Origin: Asterias amurensis
Lineage: Eukaryota > Echinodermata > Asteroidea > Forcipulatida > Asteriidae
Assembly: GCF_032118995.1 (NCBI RefSeq)
Contig: NC_092650.1
Coordinates: 24,686,001 to 24,750,000, forward strand
DNA length: 64,000 nucleotides
Reading direction: 5' to 3'
The translations under genes were made by a program, and so were the position numbers. Shown piece by piece: positions 36,076-48,564 of this stretch (positions within the stretch are counted from its first letter, which is position 1; each line of letters opens with the position of its first letter). The notes under the pieces are model-generated. The model did not search any database. It had not been told where the DNA came from and worked only from the letters and a program-made list of their open reading frames with translations.

Positions 36076-39000
36076 TTAAGACATTATTGAAATACCGTTT
36101 GATGTAGCCCAGTCGACTGCAATGCGGTGAGTACTGTACAGTATGGTGGGATAGCTGCTGAAATGACCCCACTGGCAATGATCTTTTGAATCTAGCACCA
36201 CCAGCCAACCACGGTCCACACCACAGCCGCCATAGTTCATATTGATGAAGAACCGTCGCATGAGACTTGTGTCCCTATAGTTAGTAAGAACAGAACAAAA
36301 TAAATGCGGAATACATTCTGATAACGTGAATCTTAATCTAGGCTGAACACAATTTCCGAAATTATGAATGATCGTGTTATCAGTAACTGTTCACCTTCCC
36401 TTCAAGGCAGTGGACACTATTGGTAATTACTCAAAATTATTATCAGCATGAAACCTTACTTTGTAACTTTTAATGGGGAGCTGTTGATAGTGTAAAACAT
36501 TGTGAGAAACGGCTCCCTCTGAAGTGAAGTAGTTTTTGAGAAAGAAGTAATTTTTCATGAATTTGATTTCGAGACCTCAAATTTAGAATTTGAGGTCTCG
36601 AAATCAAGTTTCTGAAAGCACACAACTTCGTGTGACAGGGTGTGTTTTTTCTGTCATTATTATCTCGCAACTTAGACAACCAATTGAGCTAAAATTTTCA
36701 CAGGTTTGTTATTTTATACATGTTGAGATACATGAGTGGAAAGAGTGGTCTTTGACAATTACCAATATAGTGTCCTCTGTCTTTAAGGCAGTGGACACTA
36801 TTGGTAATTACTCAAAATAACTATTAGCATAAAACCTTACTTGGTAACGAGTAATGGGGGAGGTTGATAGCATAAAACATTGTGAGAAACGGCTCCATCT
36901 GAAGTGACGCAGTTTCGAGAAAGAAGTAATTTTCAAAGAATTTGATTTCGAGACCTCAGAATAAGATCAGTGAAGTTTCGAAATCAAGCATCTGAAAGCA
37001 GAAAACTTTGTGTGACAAGGGTGTTTTTTCTTTCAATAAATATGATTATCTCGCAACTGCGACGACCAATTGAACTCAAATTTTCACAGGTTTGTTATTT
37101 TATGCGTTGTTGAGATACACCAAGTGAGAAGGCTTGTCTTTGACAAATACCAATAGACATTTACAATACCAATACACATTTCAAAATTTACCCAGTCAGT
37201 TTCCCTTGTGGTTTATATAAATACCAATAGTGTCTACTGTCTTTAAGTACATTTTGTGCTTAAACAGCTCTGTGAAATTGGGCCCAGTATTTTCACTTGG
37301 TGTATCCAAACGTATGCATAAAATAACATACCTATGAAAATTTAGACTCCTTTGGTCATCGAAGCTGCATGCAAAATGAGAATAATAAATAAAGAAACAA
37401 AACTTGTTGCACCATAATTTTGTGTGCTTCCCGATGCCTGATAAAAGACCTCAGGCCTAAAGTATTTTCATATTTTGAGTGAGAATTAATTGTCTCTTTC
37501 TCATAAAAGTACGCGACTTCAGACAATGTTTCTGACAATGTCTCCATCGGTCGTTTATTTTCAGTAGCCTTGTCTAGTGCCTTAAATGCAGGAATTCCGG
37601 TTATCGACGACCATGACCCATCCCTGCCAGAAGCCGCCAAAATACTCAAATCAGCGCCCTCTACCGGTGACTAATACAAAAACAGGATCGCCAATCAAGA
37701 CTATTGTCCAGAAAATCGACGACTTCTTTTTGATCTGTCATTGCTAGGTCTTTAATGGTTATTCATCCTCAGACAGTTTCGCTATTCCTATTGGTGGAGA
37801 GCGCGTCACGTAGGGGTGTTTAAACGGTTGATAATATCCAGCTGGAGCTCTGTTTATAATCGGTTGTTTTCGAATACTACGCGCTAGTCTTGGTGCAAGT
37901 CGTTTCTTGTTACGGGCGATGCCGGCGCTGTCGGTGAGTTGGCCGCACTGTGTGTGACAGGAAAACGAGAACGTCTTGCTCCAAGACTATACGCGCACGA
38001 ACGGATCCGGAAACTGTCGTCTCAGTTATAACGATGCCACACGCAGACGTACAGAGCTCAATCACGTCGGAAACGAATAATTTTTACAGAGTTTCTTACT
38101 TTGTTGCGCCTTTTAACCAAAAAGGCATTTATTAATGGGAATAAAAGAGTAGTGACTCGTTCTTAAACGACCCTGCCGGTTTTAAACGGCCGTTTAAGAA
38201 CTCGTCGCTACCCTTTTATTCCCTTATTTAAAGCCATGGAAACAACGAGTTTGAAATGAAATCGTCACTACCATCATGTATACGTACCCACTCTCTGCAT
38301 GTCCATCAATAGAGAAGTAATTCGTATGTGACGTTGTTGTCAGGTCACTCCATGGAGAGGATACAAGGCGCTCCTTGTCGAACCAGTTTGAAATGTCTGA
38401 GTCTTTTCCATTGAATATCACTTCAACTTGGACCCCAGTCTGGTCATACAACGACAGCTTGACCTGGACAGAGGTTAAAACAATAAAATTGTTCTACAAG
38501 GTTGCGTCATCGATACGAAGGGGAGGGGGTGGGGCGCTATACACTTTGTGATTTTGCTTCGTTGCTTTGCGCACAAGTCTGGTCCTTGCGCTATGACATT
38601 GTTTTGCTTCTATTTGACACTGTTTAATAGGCACAAGGGGGTAAGGTGCGTTCTGTAGTCCCTGAAGTGGGCAGGGTCAAGAGTAATCACCGACAAAGGC
38701 CAAGCGAACAAATAGAAGGGCTCCATAATTTAAAAACAATTTCCAGTAAAAGAAATTAACTCACCTGCTTGATGTTCAACTGTCCATTTTCCCAAGCATT
38801 GTACAATGTTTCGTTTCGACAGTTTCCGCTGTTCTCTGGGTCGCTATCCAAGATTGTGTTAGTCCACAGATTATACAGCTTGATTCCCGTCCCAGCAACC
38901 CCTTTGAAGACCAATTGCCATTCAAGACCTGAGTAGAAAATAACGAGCTGTTAATTTCCACATTCGTTTGCGGATAACGCAAAGGTCGGGGTGGTGGGCA

Positions 39001-42000
39001 GGTGCTTGTCATCACGGTATAGTCTTTGCCCCTGACGTTAGTGCCCGACATTGGACGGTGTACTGCGCTCAGTTGTAAAGCGCTAAAGCGCGCCCTCTTA
39101 CGGTGTGATTTAACACTCGACTTGTGAGCTTGAAATCTAGACTAGTCTGGCGAGCAACTAACGTTAGTTTCCCTATAGAACCCTGGGAAGCACTCTGTAC
39201 CATCGAGTGGAGGTGGGTATTGAAGTCACATTTCTGCAAGCCTTTTGTCTCTTAAACATTGTACTACAAATAATGTCATTCTTTACCCACCACTCACAAG
39301 GAGGGCGGGAAAAGAGGCAGCCCTATCCATTCTAACGAGTCAAAAGAAAAGAACGTAATATTGTATTATTGTATCTTATAATTCTTCGGCAATTAGCATA
39401 CTCAAATCAGTCAGACAACTTTTAACCCCGTTACAATGAGATGTGAAACGGTGAGTATACGGACAAACATATGGCAGGAGCAGATTATTTGAGCGCGAGA
39501 CCGAGAGCAGGCAGGAGCATGAGCAGATTTGTTGAGTTCGTCATGAAAGCAGCAAAATAATTGAGCTTGACATGGCAGGAACATAATTGTTGTGTTCGAC
39601 TTGGTGTGACCCGTTTAAAGGAACACGTTGCCTTGGATCCGTCGAGTTGGTATTTGAAAAGCGTTCTGTAACCGTTTGTTGTAAAATGTATATGGTTAGA
39701 TATTATAAGAGTAGAATACAATGATCTACACACATATGCCTCGAAATTGCGTGGTTTTCTTTTTACCCTGTCGACTAACACGGTCGGCCATTTATGGGAG
39801 TCAAAATTTTGACTCCCATAAATGGCCGACCTTGATAGTTCGCGACGTAAAAGGAAAACCGTGCAATTTCGAGTGATACTTGTGTGGATCATTATATTCT
39901 ACTTTTAAAGCATCTTTCTAACCACATGCACTTCATAACAAACGGTTTCAAACGCTTTTAATAGACCAACTCGTCCGATCCAAGGCAACGTGTTCCTTTA
40001 AACGAGTCTAACTATACCTTGATCTTCTCGACGAGAAGGTTCGTTGTCAGCGATATCGCAAACATTGGTATCCCTTGTGTCAGGTTGAATGTCGCATCCA
40101 ATCGTCTGGAGGGTGAAAATTAAAGGGGCGGTAATTACTCAAAACAAATGTTAACTTAAAAACTGACTTGATATCGAGCTCTGGAGAGCTGTTGATAGTA
40201 TAACAAATGTTGGAAACGACTCCCGCTGAAGTTAAATAGTTTAAAGTGGTAATTTCTCACTAAAATATTACAAGACTTCTAGAGAAGTCTTTTATTCCTA
40301 TCTGAAAGCACCCAAATTCGACCAACAAGGTTGTTTTTTTCTTGCATCATTTTGTCGCAACTTCCGTGACCAATTGAGCCCAATTTTTTCACAGGCTTGT
40401 TATGCTTATGATGGGATACACCAAGTGAGAAGACTGGTCTTTGACAATAACCAATAGTGTACAGTGCCTTTAATCAATACTTGTAAGTTTTGTTCAAAAA
40501 ATACTTTTCGTGACAATGTTCTTTCCGCCAGACAACATTGGGGCGGCGCAACGTGGGTTTGGGTGGGGGGGGGGGACTTTCTCTATCGGTTAATGAAAAA
40601 AAAAGAGGGGTATAAAGGATTGGTAACAGAAAGAAAGAAAGAAAGACGAAGACGAATTGATAAATAAAGAGAGACTAATGGAAAAGGGGAAAACAATTGA
40701 GGGAAACCATGTGACCTATTATGTATAGGTTTTGCTCGTTTGCCTTTTTGTTCCTTGTTTTGTTTCATGTTCTATGCTTTTTAGTTATTTTTATAATTGT
40801 TCAAATTTTTCCACCCCTGCGGTTTTGCTCTTAGATAGAGTTACTTGCCCGTTTACAATGTCATTTCATTTGTGTCCCCTCATCGAAATTTTGTTGTATT
40901 GCTCTTAAACCATTTTGATGTATAGACTTGCTTTTTTTACGTATATCATTTTTTGTGTGTTTTTCTGTGTATGTCTTTGCTTGTTTGCCTTTTTAAATTG
41001 TTTAGTGATTTGTATTGTCTTCTGTGCTTTTTTATATGCCCCCTCTTGCCTTAATGTATTTTTAGGGTTTTAGGAGACATACGCCTTTTGGCGACAGTTA
41101 TTTTTTTAACTTTTATGCTCTCCTGGGCACCCCACTGTTGTTTTTCTTTGTTTTCTTAAATATTTTTAATGTATGTATATGTGCTTGTGATTGCCCGAAT
41201 AAATATTATTATTATTATTATGTATGTTACTGCCTAGGTTCTTGACGTGAGGGCGAGGTGCTTGTGACCTTTCACCTCTATCGTATTTTTGTTAACATGG
41301 TTTGCTCCCGGTGGTTTTGTTTAGTTAAAATTTGTTACCCTTCTTGTGGTTTTTGAACTGCCGTTTCTATATAGTGCTGTTTTTAAAATATTTTTGACTT
41401 TGTCTCATTCTCATTAACGTGGTCAAGTCCAGCAACATGTATTCATTGCAATTGTGGTATCATTTTAAAGAGGAACAGTTCAGCTTTTCAGTGATATAAA
41501 CCATACACAAAGAGAGTAGTAAATAAAAACAAATATACTGGATTGAAAAAAAGTTTCCTTACTTTTTGTGAGCAGTTTATAAAGGACTATAGGCGTATAA
41601 TCATTATAGGGATTGCACACAATTATTGTTATCAATACCAAGCTGTGTCTGGACGGCCAGTATTATCATAATGTGCTAATGTCATTTTGTTTGTTTGTGC
41701 TTTGTCGGCCTGCCGACCCAACGTCTAAACGAAATGGCTGTTACATTCCATTTAGACGTTGGGTTCAAAGACACCTAACGCGTCAAATGCTAGGACTGAT
41801 TAATTACTAGTGTCATTAATTGTTAACATTATCATCGTGATGAAAGAAAAATAAATTTAGGTTAAAATGATATCATCGCAACAAATATTTGACAAGCAAA
41901 CTTCGAAAGGAACATTAAATTTGATCTATGGAAACCCTTAAAACTAAATGCGTTCTTCCTTTTATTAATACAATGGTGGCAGTGGACACTATTGGTAATT

Positions 42001-45000
42001 ACTCAAAATGATTATTGGCATAAAACCTTTCTTAGTGACGAGTAATGGGGAGAGGTTGATGGTATAAAACATTGTGAGAAACGGCTCTCTCTGAAGTGCC
42101 ATAGTTTTCGAGAAAGAAGTAATTTTCAATGAATTTGATTTCGAGACCTCAAGTTTAGAACTTGAGGTCTCGAAATCAACCATCTAAACGCACACAACTT
42201 CGTGTTGCAAGGGTTATTTTTCTTTCATTATTATCTCGCAACTTCGATGACCGATTGAGCTCAAATTTTCACAGGTTTGTTATTTTATGCATATGTTGAG
42301 ATACACCAACTGTGAAGGCTAGTCTTTGACAATTACCAATAGTGTCCACTGCCTTTAACGAGACGCACTTACTGCTCCTACGGGGATTATCGCTTCTGAA
42401 CCTGACATATATAGTTATTAAAAAACTATTAGCGCAATTTAATGTCATGCAGGTCGTGAAAACAGCCTATGTTGGTTCCAATTTTCTGTCCTTTGTGTTG
42501 AACATGGAGGTTTTAGTTAATTTATACTCTGTTGTTATAAAATCATGCTCATCAGGGCAGCTTGGTTCCGAGTATAAATGAGTTTACTTTTGTCCACGAC
42601 CCGCATGATTTGCGTGTATTCCCAACTGTAACAATTTAATAACAATTCCTTGTTACGGGTTCCGGTTGTATATAGTTTTGAAATCAAGTCGGTAATTATT
42701 TAATTGCAAGGGTCGTTAGTTCGAGTCCTACCCGAGTAATATGCCTGTGATATTTTTTCACATGACTCGGGAAAGTACTGAGTATAGGCCCTATAGTGCT
42801 AACATGTTCGGTAGTTATTGTTGTGTGGTAAAATGCCCCCGGTGTTATAAATAAATGCCTTTTGAAAGACTACTGTGTTGCAAAATTTCTTTAATATTTC
42901 TTGACTTAATACTGCATTATGCCTTGTAACGGACTAATCCCCAAATCCAAAAAGGCCAACTATTGGTTATTGTCAGAGACCAGTCTTCTCACTTGGTGCA
43001 TCTCAATATTATGAACAAAGTAACAAACCTGTGAAAATTTGAGCTCAATCGGTCATCGAAGTTGCGAGATATGAATGAAAGAAAAAACACCCTTGTCACA
43101 CGAAGTTGTGTGCTTTCAGATGCTTGATTGCGAAATTCGTGGAAAATTACTTCTTTCTCGAAAACTACATTACTTCAGAAGGAGCCGTTTCTCACAATGC
43201 TTTATATTACCAACCTCTCCCCATTACTCGTTACCAAGTAAGGTTTTATGCTAATAATTATTTTGAGTAACTACCAATAGTGTCCACTGCATTTAAAGGC
43301 TTTATGTTCTTTTACCTCAATTATTATGAATTATGTCTCTTATTGGCCTAAGATTGCACCACAGAGCATACAATAAAGAATAAGTGGTCACCACTGGTAT
43401 AACAGTTCTCAGTTCAGGACTACGACTTATATGCAACAAGAGAACTTAATGGCACTGGACACTATGTGTAATTACTCAAAATAATTGTTAGCATAAAAAC
43501 TGACCTGTACAAACAATATTGAGCCGTTGATAGTATAAAACGGCTCCTTCTGAAGTAAGATAGTTTTTGGAGAAAGAAGTAACTTCTCACTCAAATAATA
43601 AAAGGTTTCGGCTGAAGCCCTTCTGATATGCATCTGGAAGCGAATAGAGTTGTGCAGCTAGGGTGTTTTTCTTTCATTATTTTCTTTGGAACTATGAGGA
43701 AAACTCGACCCCCAATGTTCAGTTTTTATAACATGCATGTGTTGGGATACACCAAGTGGGAAAACTGCTATTTGACAATTACCGAACATGTCAAGTGCCT
43801 TTTAACAGGCGCACAATCAAAACAGCTCCTGAATATAAAAACAATGACCGAAAATCATGCAAAAAATATCCACAATATTTTGCATCACTTCCATGCGCAA
43901 TATTTCTTTTAAAGGCAGTGGACACTATTGGTAATTACTCAAAATAGTTTCTAGCGTTAAACCTTACTTGGTTAGTAATTAAAGACAGAAGACACTATTG
44001 GTAATTGTCAAAGACCAGTCTTCTCACTTGGTGTATCTCAACATATGCATAAAACAATAAACCTGTGAAAATTTGAGCTCGATTGGTCGTCGGAGTTGCG
44101 AGATAACTATGAAAGAAAGAAAAATCACCACTGTCACACGAAGTTGTGTGCTTTCAGATGCTTGATTTCGATACCTCAAATTCTAAACTTGAGGTCTCGA
44201 AATCAAATTCGTGGAAAATTACTTCTTCCTCGAAAACTACGTTACTTCAGAGGGAGCCGTTTCTCACAATGTTTTATTTATGTTTTCTCGGTCAAATTCG
44301 GCAAATGAGCAGCCAATTTCATTTCCATGCGTTCGAATTAAATCTGTTTTGCCTCTCCAGTTGTTTCTGCGTTTCAAATTCAGAATTCGGCCGTTCTAAT
44401 TCGTTTAGAGTCGAGTGAAATTATTTTAGCACTATGTTCAATTTAGTGTATCGTCATTCTTTTTTTCGAGACACACACGCCTCAAGAAGCGACTGCGAAT
44501 TTAAATGCTGCTTTGATGAATTGTTAAATGGAAAGATTATTTTGTTAAATCGAATGACGCAACATTACATTTGACTAATCATAAAACGAAATCGAACTAC
44601 CCTTTTGAGTAGCAGTCGATTTTGCGCGAAATAGAATAGCTTGGTGATTAAATTGGCTGCTCATTTTTCCGAAATTGGCCGAGAAAACCTATACTATCAA
44701 CCTCTCCCCATTACTCGTTACCAAGTTACCAATAGTGTCCACTGCCTTTAAGAGCTGTTGATAGTATAAAACATTGTGAGAAACGGCTCCCTTTGAAGTA
44801 ACGTAGTTTTTGAGAGAAAAAAAGAGATTTTTTCACGAATTTGATTTCGAGACCTCAGATTTAGGGTTTTTCTTTCATTGTTATCTCACAGCTTCGACGA
44901 CCAATGAGCTCAAATTTTCAAGGTTTGTTATTTTATGCATATGGTGAGATACCAATAGTGTTGTCCAGTGTCTTTAATCAATCTTTGATTTTTATTTTGT

Positions 45001-45409
45001 GTTTCCCCTTTCAGGGAAATTGTAGCCTATATATGGCCACTTCCTACACAGAAAGGATTCACGGTGTTGTTTACTCATACAAAATCGAAAGAAAATTTGT
45101 ATTTACCTCAGATGCCGTAAAGGTGTAAAGAGACCCAGGCTGCTCGACCAATCTCCCACCCGCACAAACATCAAAGTGTGAGGCACAGTTCAAGTCACAT
45201 TCTTGATCTTTAGGCCGGTAATTTGCAGATCTACATCTCGGTGAATCCTTCAGACAGGCCTGGTAACACAGCTTTTGATTCTTGGTAGCATTTGTGGTGG
45301 TGTAGTTCCGGCCAACCAAAGCATAGTCAATCACACCACACCATGGCGTGAGTATCCCGTAAACCAAAGGTATTTGCAACACCATGTAAAGACTAAGATA
45401 TACAGACAT
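36076..45409 (-). CDS. Secreted PAN/Apple protein with an unnamed C-terminal domain, 5 exons, 309 residues
   Basis: Exons in transcript order are 45409-45107, 40105-40018, 38928-38765, 38463-38288 and 36274-36076. They join in phases 0, 1, 0 and 2 and end at TAA. Residues 1-18 are a signal peptide (MSVYLSLYMVLQIPLVYG). Residues about 24-95 carry a PAN/Apple-like cysteine pattern (WCGVIDY...CYQACLKDSPRCRSANY...CDLNC...C). Exon 2 adds a short acidic linker with two cysteines. Residues about 131-309 form a second domain beginning EWQLVFKGVAGTGIKLYNLW and ending with GGCGVDRGWLVVLDSKDHCQ W...ILYS. I believe relatives of this second part occur in other marine invertebrates, but I know no family name for it. 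PAN modules bind proteins or carbohydrates. N-glycosylation sequons (NYT, NAT, NET) are present. The role is unknown. Confidence 0.8.
36401..36786 (+). repeat. MITE-A copy, directly followed by another
   Basis: A complete copy whose right end CTGTCTTTAAGGCAGTGG is also the left end of the next copy, sharing one TTAA. Confidence 0.85.
36783..37247 (+). repeat. MITE-A copy with a duplicated right end
   Basis: After AATACCAATAGACA an extra piece of about 80 bases precedes the proper end CCAATAGTGTCTACTGTCTTTAA. Confidence 0.8.
37775..38225. repeat. Element with GCGCGTCACGT block and AATGGGAATAAAAGAGTAGTGACTCG hairpin
   Basis: It starts CAGTTTCGCTATTCCTATTGG, contains GAGAGCGCGTCACGTAGG, and ends with a hairpin of about 90 bases, AAGAGTAGTGACTCGTTCTT pairing with AAGAACTCGTCGCTACCCTT. 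A relative is at 47445-47940. Confidence 0.75.
39616..40003. repeat. Fold-back element, second full copy
   Basis: The ends AAAGGAACACGTTGCCTTGG and CCAAGGCAACGTGTTCCTTT pair. The centre is GGGAGTCAAAATTTTGACTCCC. It lies 15 bases beyond the donor of PAN-gene exon 2 (minus strand). Confidence 0.9.
40121..40473 (+). repeat. MITE-A copy, diverged
   Basis: From TTAAAGGGGCGGTAATTACT to AGTGTACAGTGCCTTTAA. It begins 16 bases upstream of the acceptor side of PAN-gene exon 2. Confidence 0.7.
40800..41225 (+). repeat. Possible LINE 3' end or processed 3' UTR
   Basis: A T-rich stretch includes TTTTAGGGTTTTAGGAGACA and ends AATAAATATTATTATTATTA, like the tail of a non-LTR element. No coding part is adjacent, so this remains a guess. 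Confidence 0.3.
41710..41768. repeat. Short hairpin CCCAACGTCTAAA...TTTAGACGTTGGG
   Basis: Arms of about 15 bases, plus GAAATGG/CCATTT, around a short loop in PAN-gene intron 1. Confidence 0.7.
41974..42358 (+). repeat. MITE-A copy, well preserved
   Basis: Complete, with the palindrome GATTTCGAGACCTCAAGTTT and its inverse. It ends CCACTGCCTTTAA. Confidence 0.85.
42700..42815 (+). mobile_element. Possible tRNA-derived SINE fragment
   Basis: GTTAGTTCGAGTCCTACCCG resembles a B box, and a downstream TATAGTGCTAACATG tail recalls the SINE at 4205. No A box is seen. Confidence 0.35.
42948..43297 (-). repeat. MITE-A copy, reverse orientation
   Basis: It runs from GCCAACTATTGGTTATTGTC to GTGTCCACTGCATTTAA and lacks most of the inner palindrome. 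Confidence 0.75.
43449..43803 (+). repeat. MITE-A copy, diverged
   Basis: From AATGGCACTGGACACTATGT to CATGTCAAGTGCCTTTTAA. Confidence 0.7.
43910..44755. repeat. Nested pair of MITE-A copies with a 0.4 kb insertion
   Basis: A left-end fragment (43910-43980) abuts a reverse copy (43980-44275). That copy is split by a block starting TATGTTTTCTCGGTCAAATT and ending AATTGGCCGAGAAAACCTAT (44276-44690, itself with inverted ends), and resumes to 44755. Similar inverted TTTTCTCGGTCAA ends occur at 52520-52925 and 60215-60620. Confidence 0.75.
44752..44975 (+). repeat. MITE-A fragment, forward orientation
   Basis: It lacks the left terminus, starting at GAGCTGTTGATAGTATAAAA, and ends GTCCAGTGTCTTTAA. 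It lies about 130 bases from the donor of the PAN exon. Confidence 0.75.
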
Positions 45410-45630
45410 GACTTGTGCCTTTTTAAAACAGAAATTGCTGTAAAGATTTGAAACACAATCAGTAGTAGTAAGTTTGGCCAATGTGTGTATACAGTAGTTT
45501 AAGTTGTGCCTGCAATCGGATCAACAAGCTGACTCTGAACAGTACTACCGAACGTACAGGCTACATCCAATCATCTGGTCTGCAATCAACACGGGTTTTT
45601 TCAATGGTGATTGCTGCATTACATCAATAT

Positions 45631-45785
45631 TAAAGGCGGTGAACACTATTGGTACGTGCCAAAGACTAGCCTTCACAGTTGGTTTATCGCAACATATATG
45701 CATAAAATAACAAACCTGTCAAAATTTGAGCTCAATCGGTCATCGAAGTTGCGAGATATTAATGAAAGAAAAATAACCGTATAAG
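45631..45785 (-). repeat. Partial MITE-A copy upstream of the PAN gene
   Basis: AAGGCGGTGAACACTATTGG to GAAAGAAAAATAACC only. It lies about 220 bases upstream of the PAN-gene start codon. Confidence 0.7.
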
Positions 45786-45799
45786 GGCCTTGAGTTAAG

Positions 45800-46620
45800 A
45801 GCATCTGAGGCATTAAATAACCATGTATTGCCATGGTAACGTGTTGGCACATTCATTCAAGCAGATACACAAACACAATCATACAATAATAAATGATGAA
45901 TGAGATCACGGATCCGTGTAAAGAACGAATCAATAAATTAGACACCTTTTTCTCGAAATGTTCAACCAATACGTATAATTATCATAGGGCATGCACATAA
46001 CACCTGCTAGGAATGTTAAGGGTTTTATTTATTTGTCGTTGTTACTTATTAAAAGAACGGGACATGATTTTTTTTTCAAGCAAATGTAGATTTCCTCCCT
46101 CATGGGAGATCTTGTATCGCTAGTGTAGTAGCAGCATATACGAACCCGTTAAATTTCCACAATATCGCTATGAAATCAGCAAGTAAAACTTATTTAAATC
46201 TGCAAATAACAATACCTGTAAGCACAGACACACTGCATTGCGGGCCCCAAGTGTCAAAATGACCCAGAAATGTCTCAAACTGACACAAAATCTGAACTAT
46301 CTCATCTTGTTTAAACCGTCTCCGAGTCAAGCTAACCCAGAGATGAGTCAGGCCCCTGGGAGCTAGGTTGTGTAACCCCACCCCGATTTCATTCAACAAA
46401 CGACTCTCGTGTAGAGTTATAACGATTAGCTTTCCAGATCATCTTGCAGAAGTTTAATAGTCATCAAGTATACATTCAAAACAAGGTCCATACAGGAGCT
46501 TAGAGATCTACTTCAATCCGAATTTTTATTTCCTCAGTTTGATTAGTAAATCAGTTAACTTAAGTCATGTACAATTCCACAATAGTAATAGTTAATACAC
46601 GTTTGAATACATTGCAGTGA
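45800..46620. other. Upstream region of the PAN gene, no recognised feature
   Basis: No exon or repeat family was identified by eye. No convincing TATA box was assigned to the minus-strand gene. Confidence 0.4.
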
Positions 46621-46725
46621 ACAGAAATTTAAACTATAACATGTAGTTCATTTAGAATACGCGTCAACGTTTGTTTTGTCATCTGCTGTGACGTTTGACT
46701 GTCGCAACCGTAATTATATGGTATG

Positions 46726-47400
46726 GAAATGTTGACTGCTATGAGGGCACTGTTAAAATTATAGGCACAAGGTGATGTCAGAACCATGACTATGCCCGAA
46801 GAGAAGCTGAGCCATGGTTTTGACATCACCGACGGCCTATAATTTTAACTGTTCCCCGATTATTAAGCAGTCAATATTTCTATTATATACCGAATAAAGA
46901 TTCTTCTAATCAACAACACTCTGACTATACGGTGTGAAAGGTCATCTGCTAAGAAAGGTCGCGTCGTGACACAACGCTATAGTCGTACATTATACAAATC
47001 ATAGTTGCGTTATTTTCAGAGCGGGCATAGTCAATTGACTATGCCCGCAAAGTCACTATGACGTCATCTTGATAGAAAAAGGGGGAATATAGCTAAATCC
47101 ATAACTCCATGTTTAACCAATTAGATTGGAGGATCATATATATACATGAGGTATATAATTGATGATAATTTACATCGTGTTAAATTAACGGATATTTGGC
47201 TATGGCAGATAAGCTTAGTGCTGCGTCTAACTTGTGATCGCTGTCATATATCATTCTCCACATTTACCGATGAAGATAAGCAACATTCCATGGCATTGAG
47301 GATAATCTTTGTGAAGCAGGGCCTGCCTGTTGAATTGTTTAGGGTTTTGTTTCGTTGGCAGTCATCAAATTTTATTGTCTGCTGATTTTTGGATACATTT
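46726..47400. repeat. GACTATGCCC fold-back element, second near-complete copy
   Basis: CACAAGGTGATGTCAGAACCATG...CATGGTTTTGACATCACCGA forms the hairpin. CGGGCATAGTCAATTGACTATGCCCG at about 47030 and the GATGATAATTTACATCGTGT segment match 12945-13560. Confidence 0.8.
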
Positions 47401-47444
47401 TTTTGTTTTTTCATACTGTATTAATGCATTCATAAGTACCTCAG

Positions 47445-47940
47445 GCAGTTTCGCTATCCCTATTGGTGGAGCGCGTCACGTGGGTGTTTAAACGGATGAA
47501 AATAACCAGATGGAGCTGTTTATAACCGGTTGTTTTCGGATACGTTTAGCCCGCAACTTTGTTTTAAGTGGTGATCGATCTCGCCGTTCAATTTCGGCCC
47601 ATGGATACAATAATGCATACTACTACTACGACCCGACAACTACGCGAACGAATGCATATCCGAAAACTGTCTCAGTTTTAAGAATGCAACACATGTAAAG
47701 AGCTCAAGGACGTCACAAAACGGATAACTTTTTAAGAGTTTCTAGATTAATTACACCTTTTAACCCAAAAGGCATTTAAGAATGGGAATAAAAGAGTAGT
47801 GACTCGTTCTTAAAACCTTTCAGGGTCGTGTCCGTGCGTGAAATAGACCTCGCCTTCGGCTCGTGCCTTTATCGCACGGCCACTACCCTGCCGGTTTTAA
47901 ACGGCAGTTTAAGAACTCGTCGCTACCATTTTATTCCCTT
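47445..47940. repeat. Element with GCGCGTCACGTG block, relative of 37775
   Basis: CAGTTTCGCTATCCCTATTG starts it. The terminal AAAGAGTAGTGACTCGTTCT hairpin here carries an extra palindromic GACCTCGCCTTCGGCTCGTG insert. Confidence 0.75.
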
Positions 47941-48249
47941 AGTATGTGTTTGCACAATTTTATGTGAAAGTATTTTCTAACTGGAGATTGAGTCCATAAG
48001 TCAAACTGGCTGGGAGCGGAGGGGGGGGGCATCTCACCCGTATCACACACGTAGACGGCAAACTAGCTGTTGCCTGCAAGTTGGTCATGGGGTAAGGAGC
48101 CATAGCCCGTGTCATACCCCGAATAGGTCATAATAGGGCATATAGGTCATCTGTAAGGGTTTCACCTGTTTTGCAATATGTTTTCAGTCTTCTGGTTGCA
48201 AACCGGTGGGGCAGCGGGGAGTTGAAGGGAGTAATTTTTTCTTTTTGTG

Positions 48250-48320
48250 TATTATGTTGAGATGCACAAAGTGAGAAGACTGTTCTTTGACAATTACCAA
48301 TAGTGTCCTAAATGTATTTA
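48250..48320. repeat. Solo MITE-A right end
   Basis: ATGTTGAGATGCACAAAGTG through CAATTACCAATAGTGTCC. Confidence 0.65.
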
Positions 48321-48564
48321 AACACAAAGGTAACAAACACCACAAACAAGTAAGCTGAGCAGAATTGGGTTACCAGTCAAAATACCTTGTCACATGTACA
48401 TATGTGACTAGTATCCTGCACATTATGCTTAGCAGAAATTTGTTAAGCAATAATTTGCTAGTTAACCAGCTCTATAAAACTGGGCTCTGTTGGTACGGAC
48501 GGCAGCATTTTATAGTAAAACATGGTGTATCAACATATACACAAACAACGAACATGTAGCTTAT

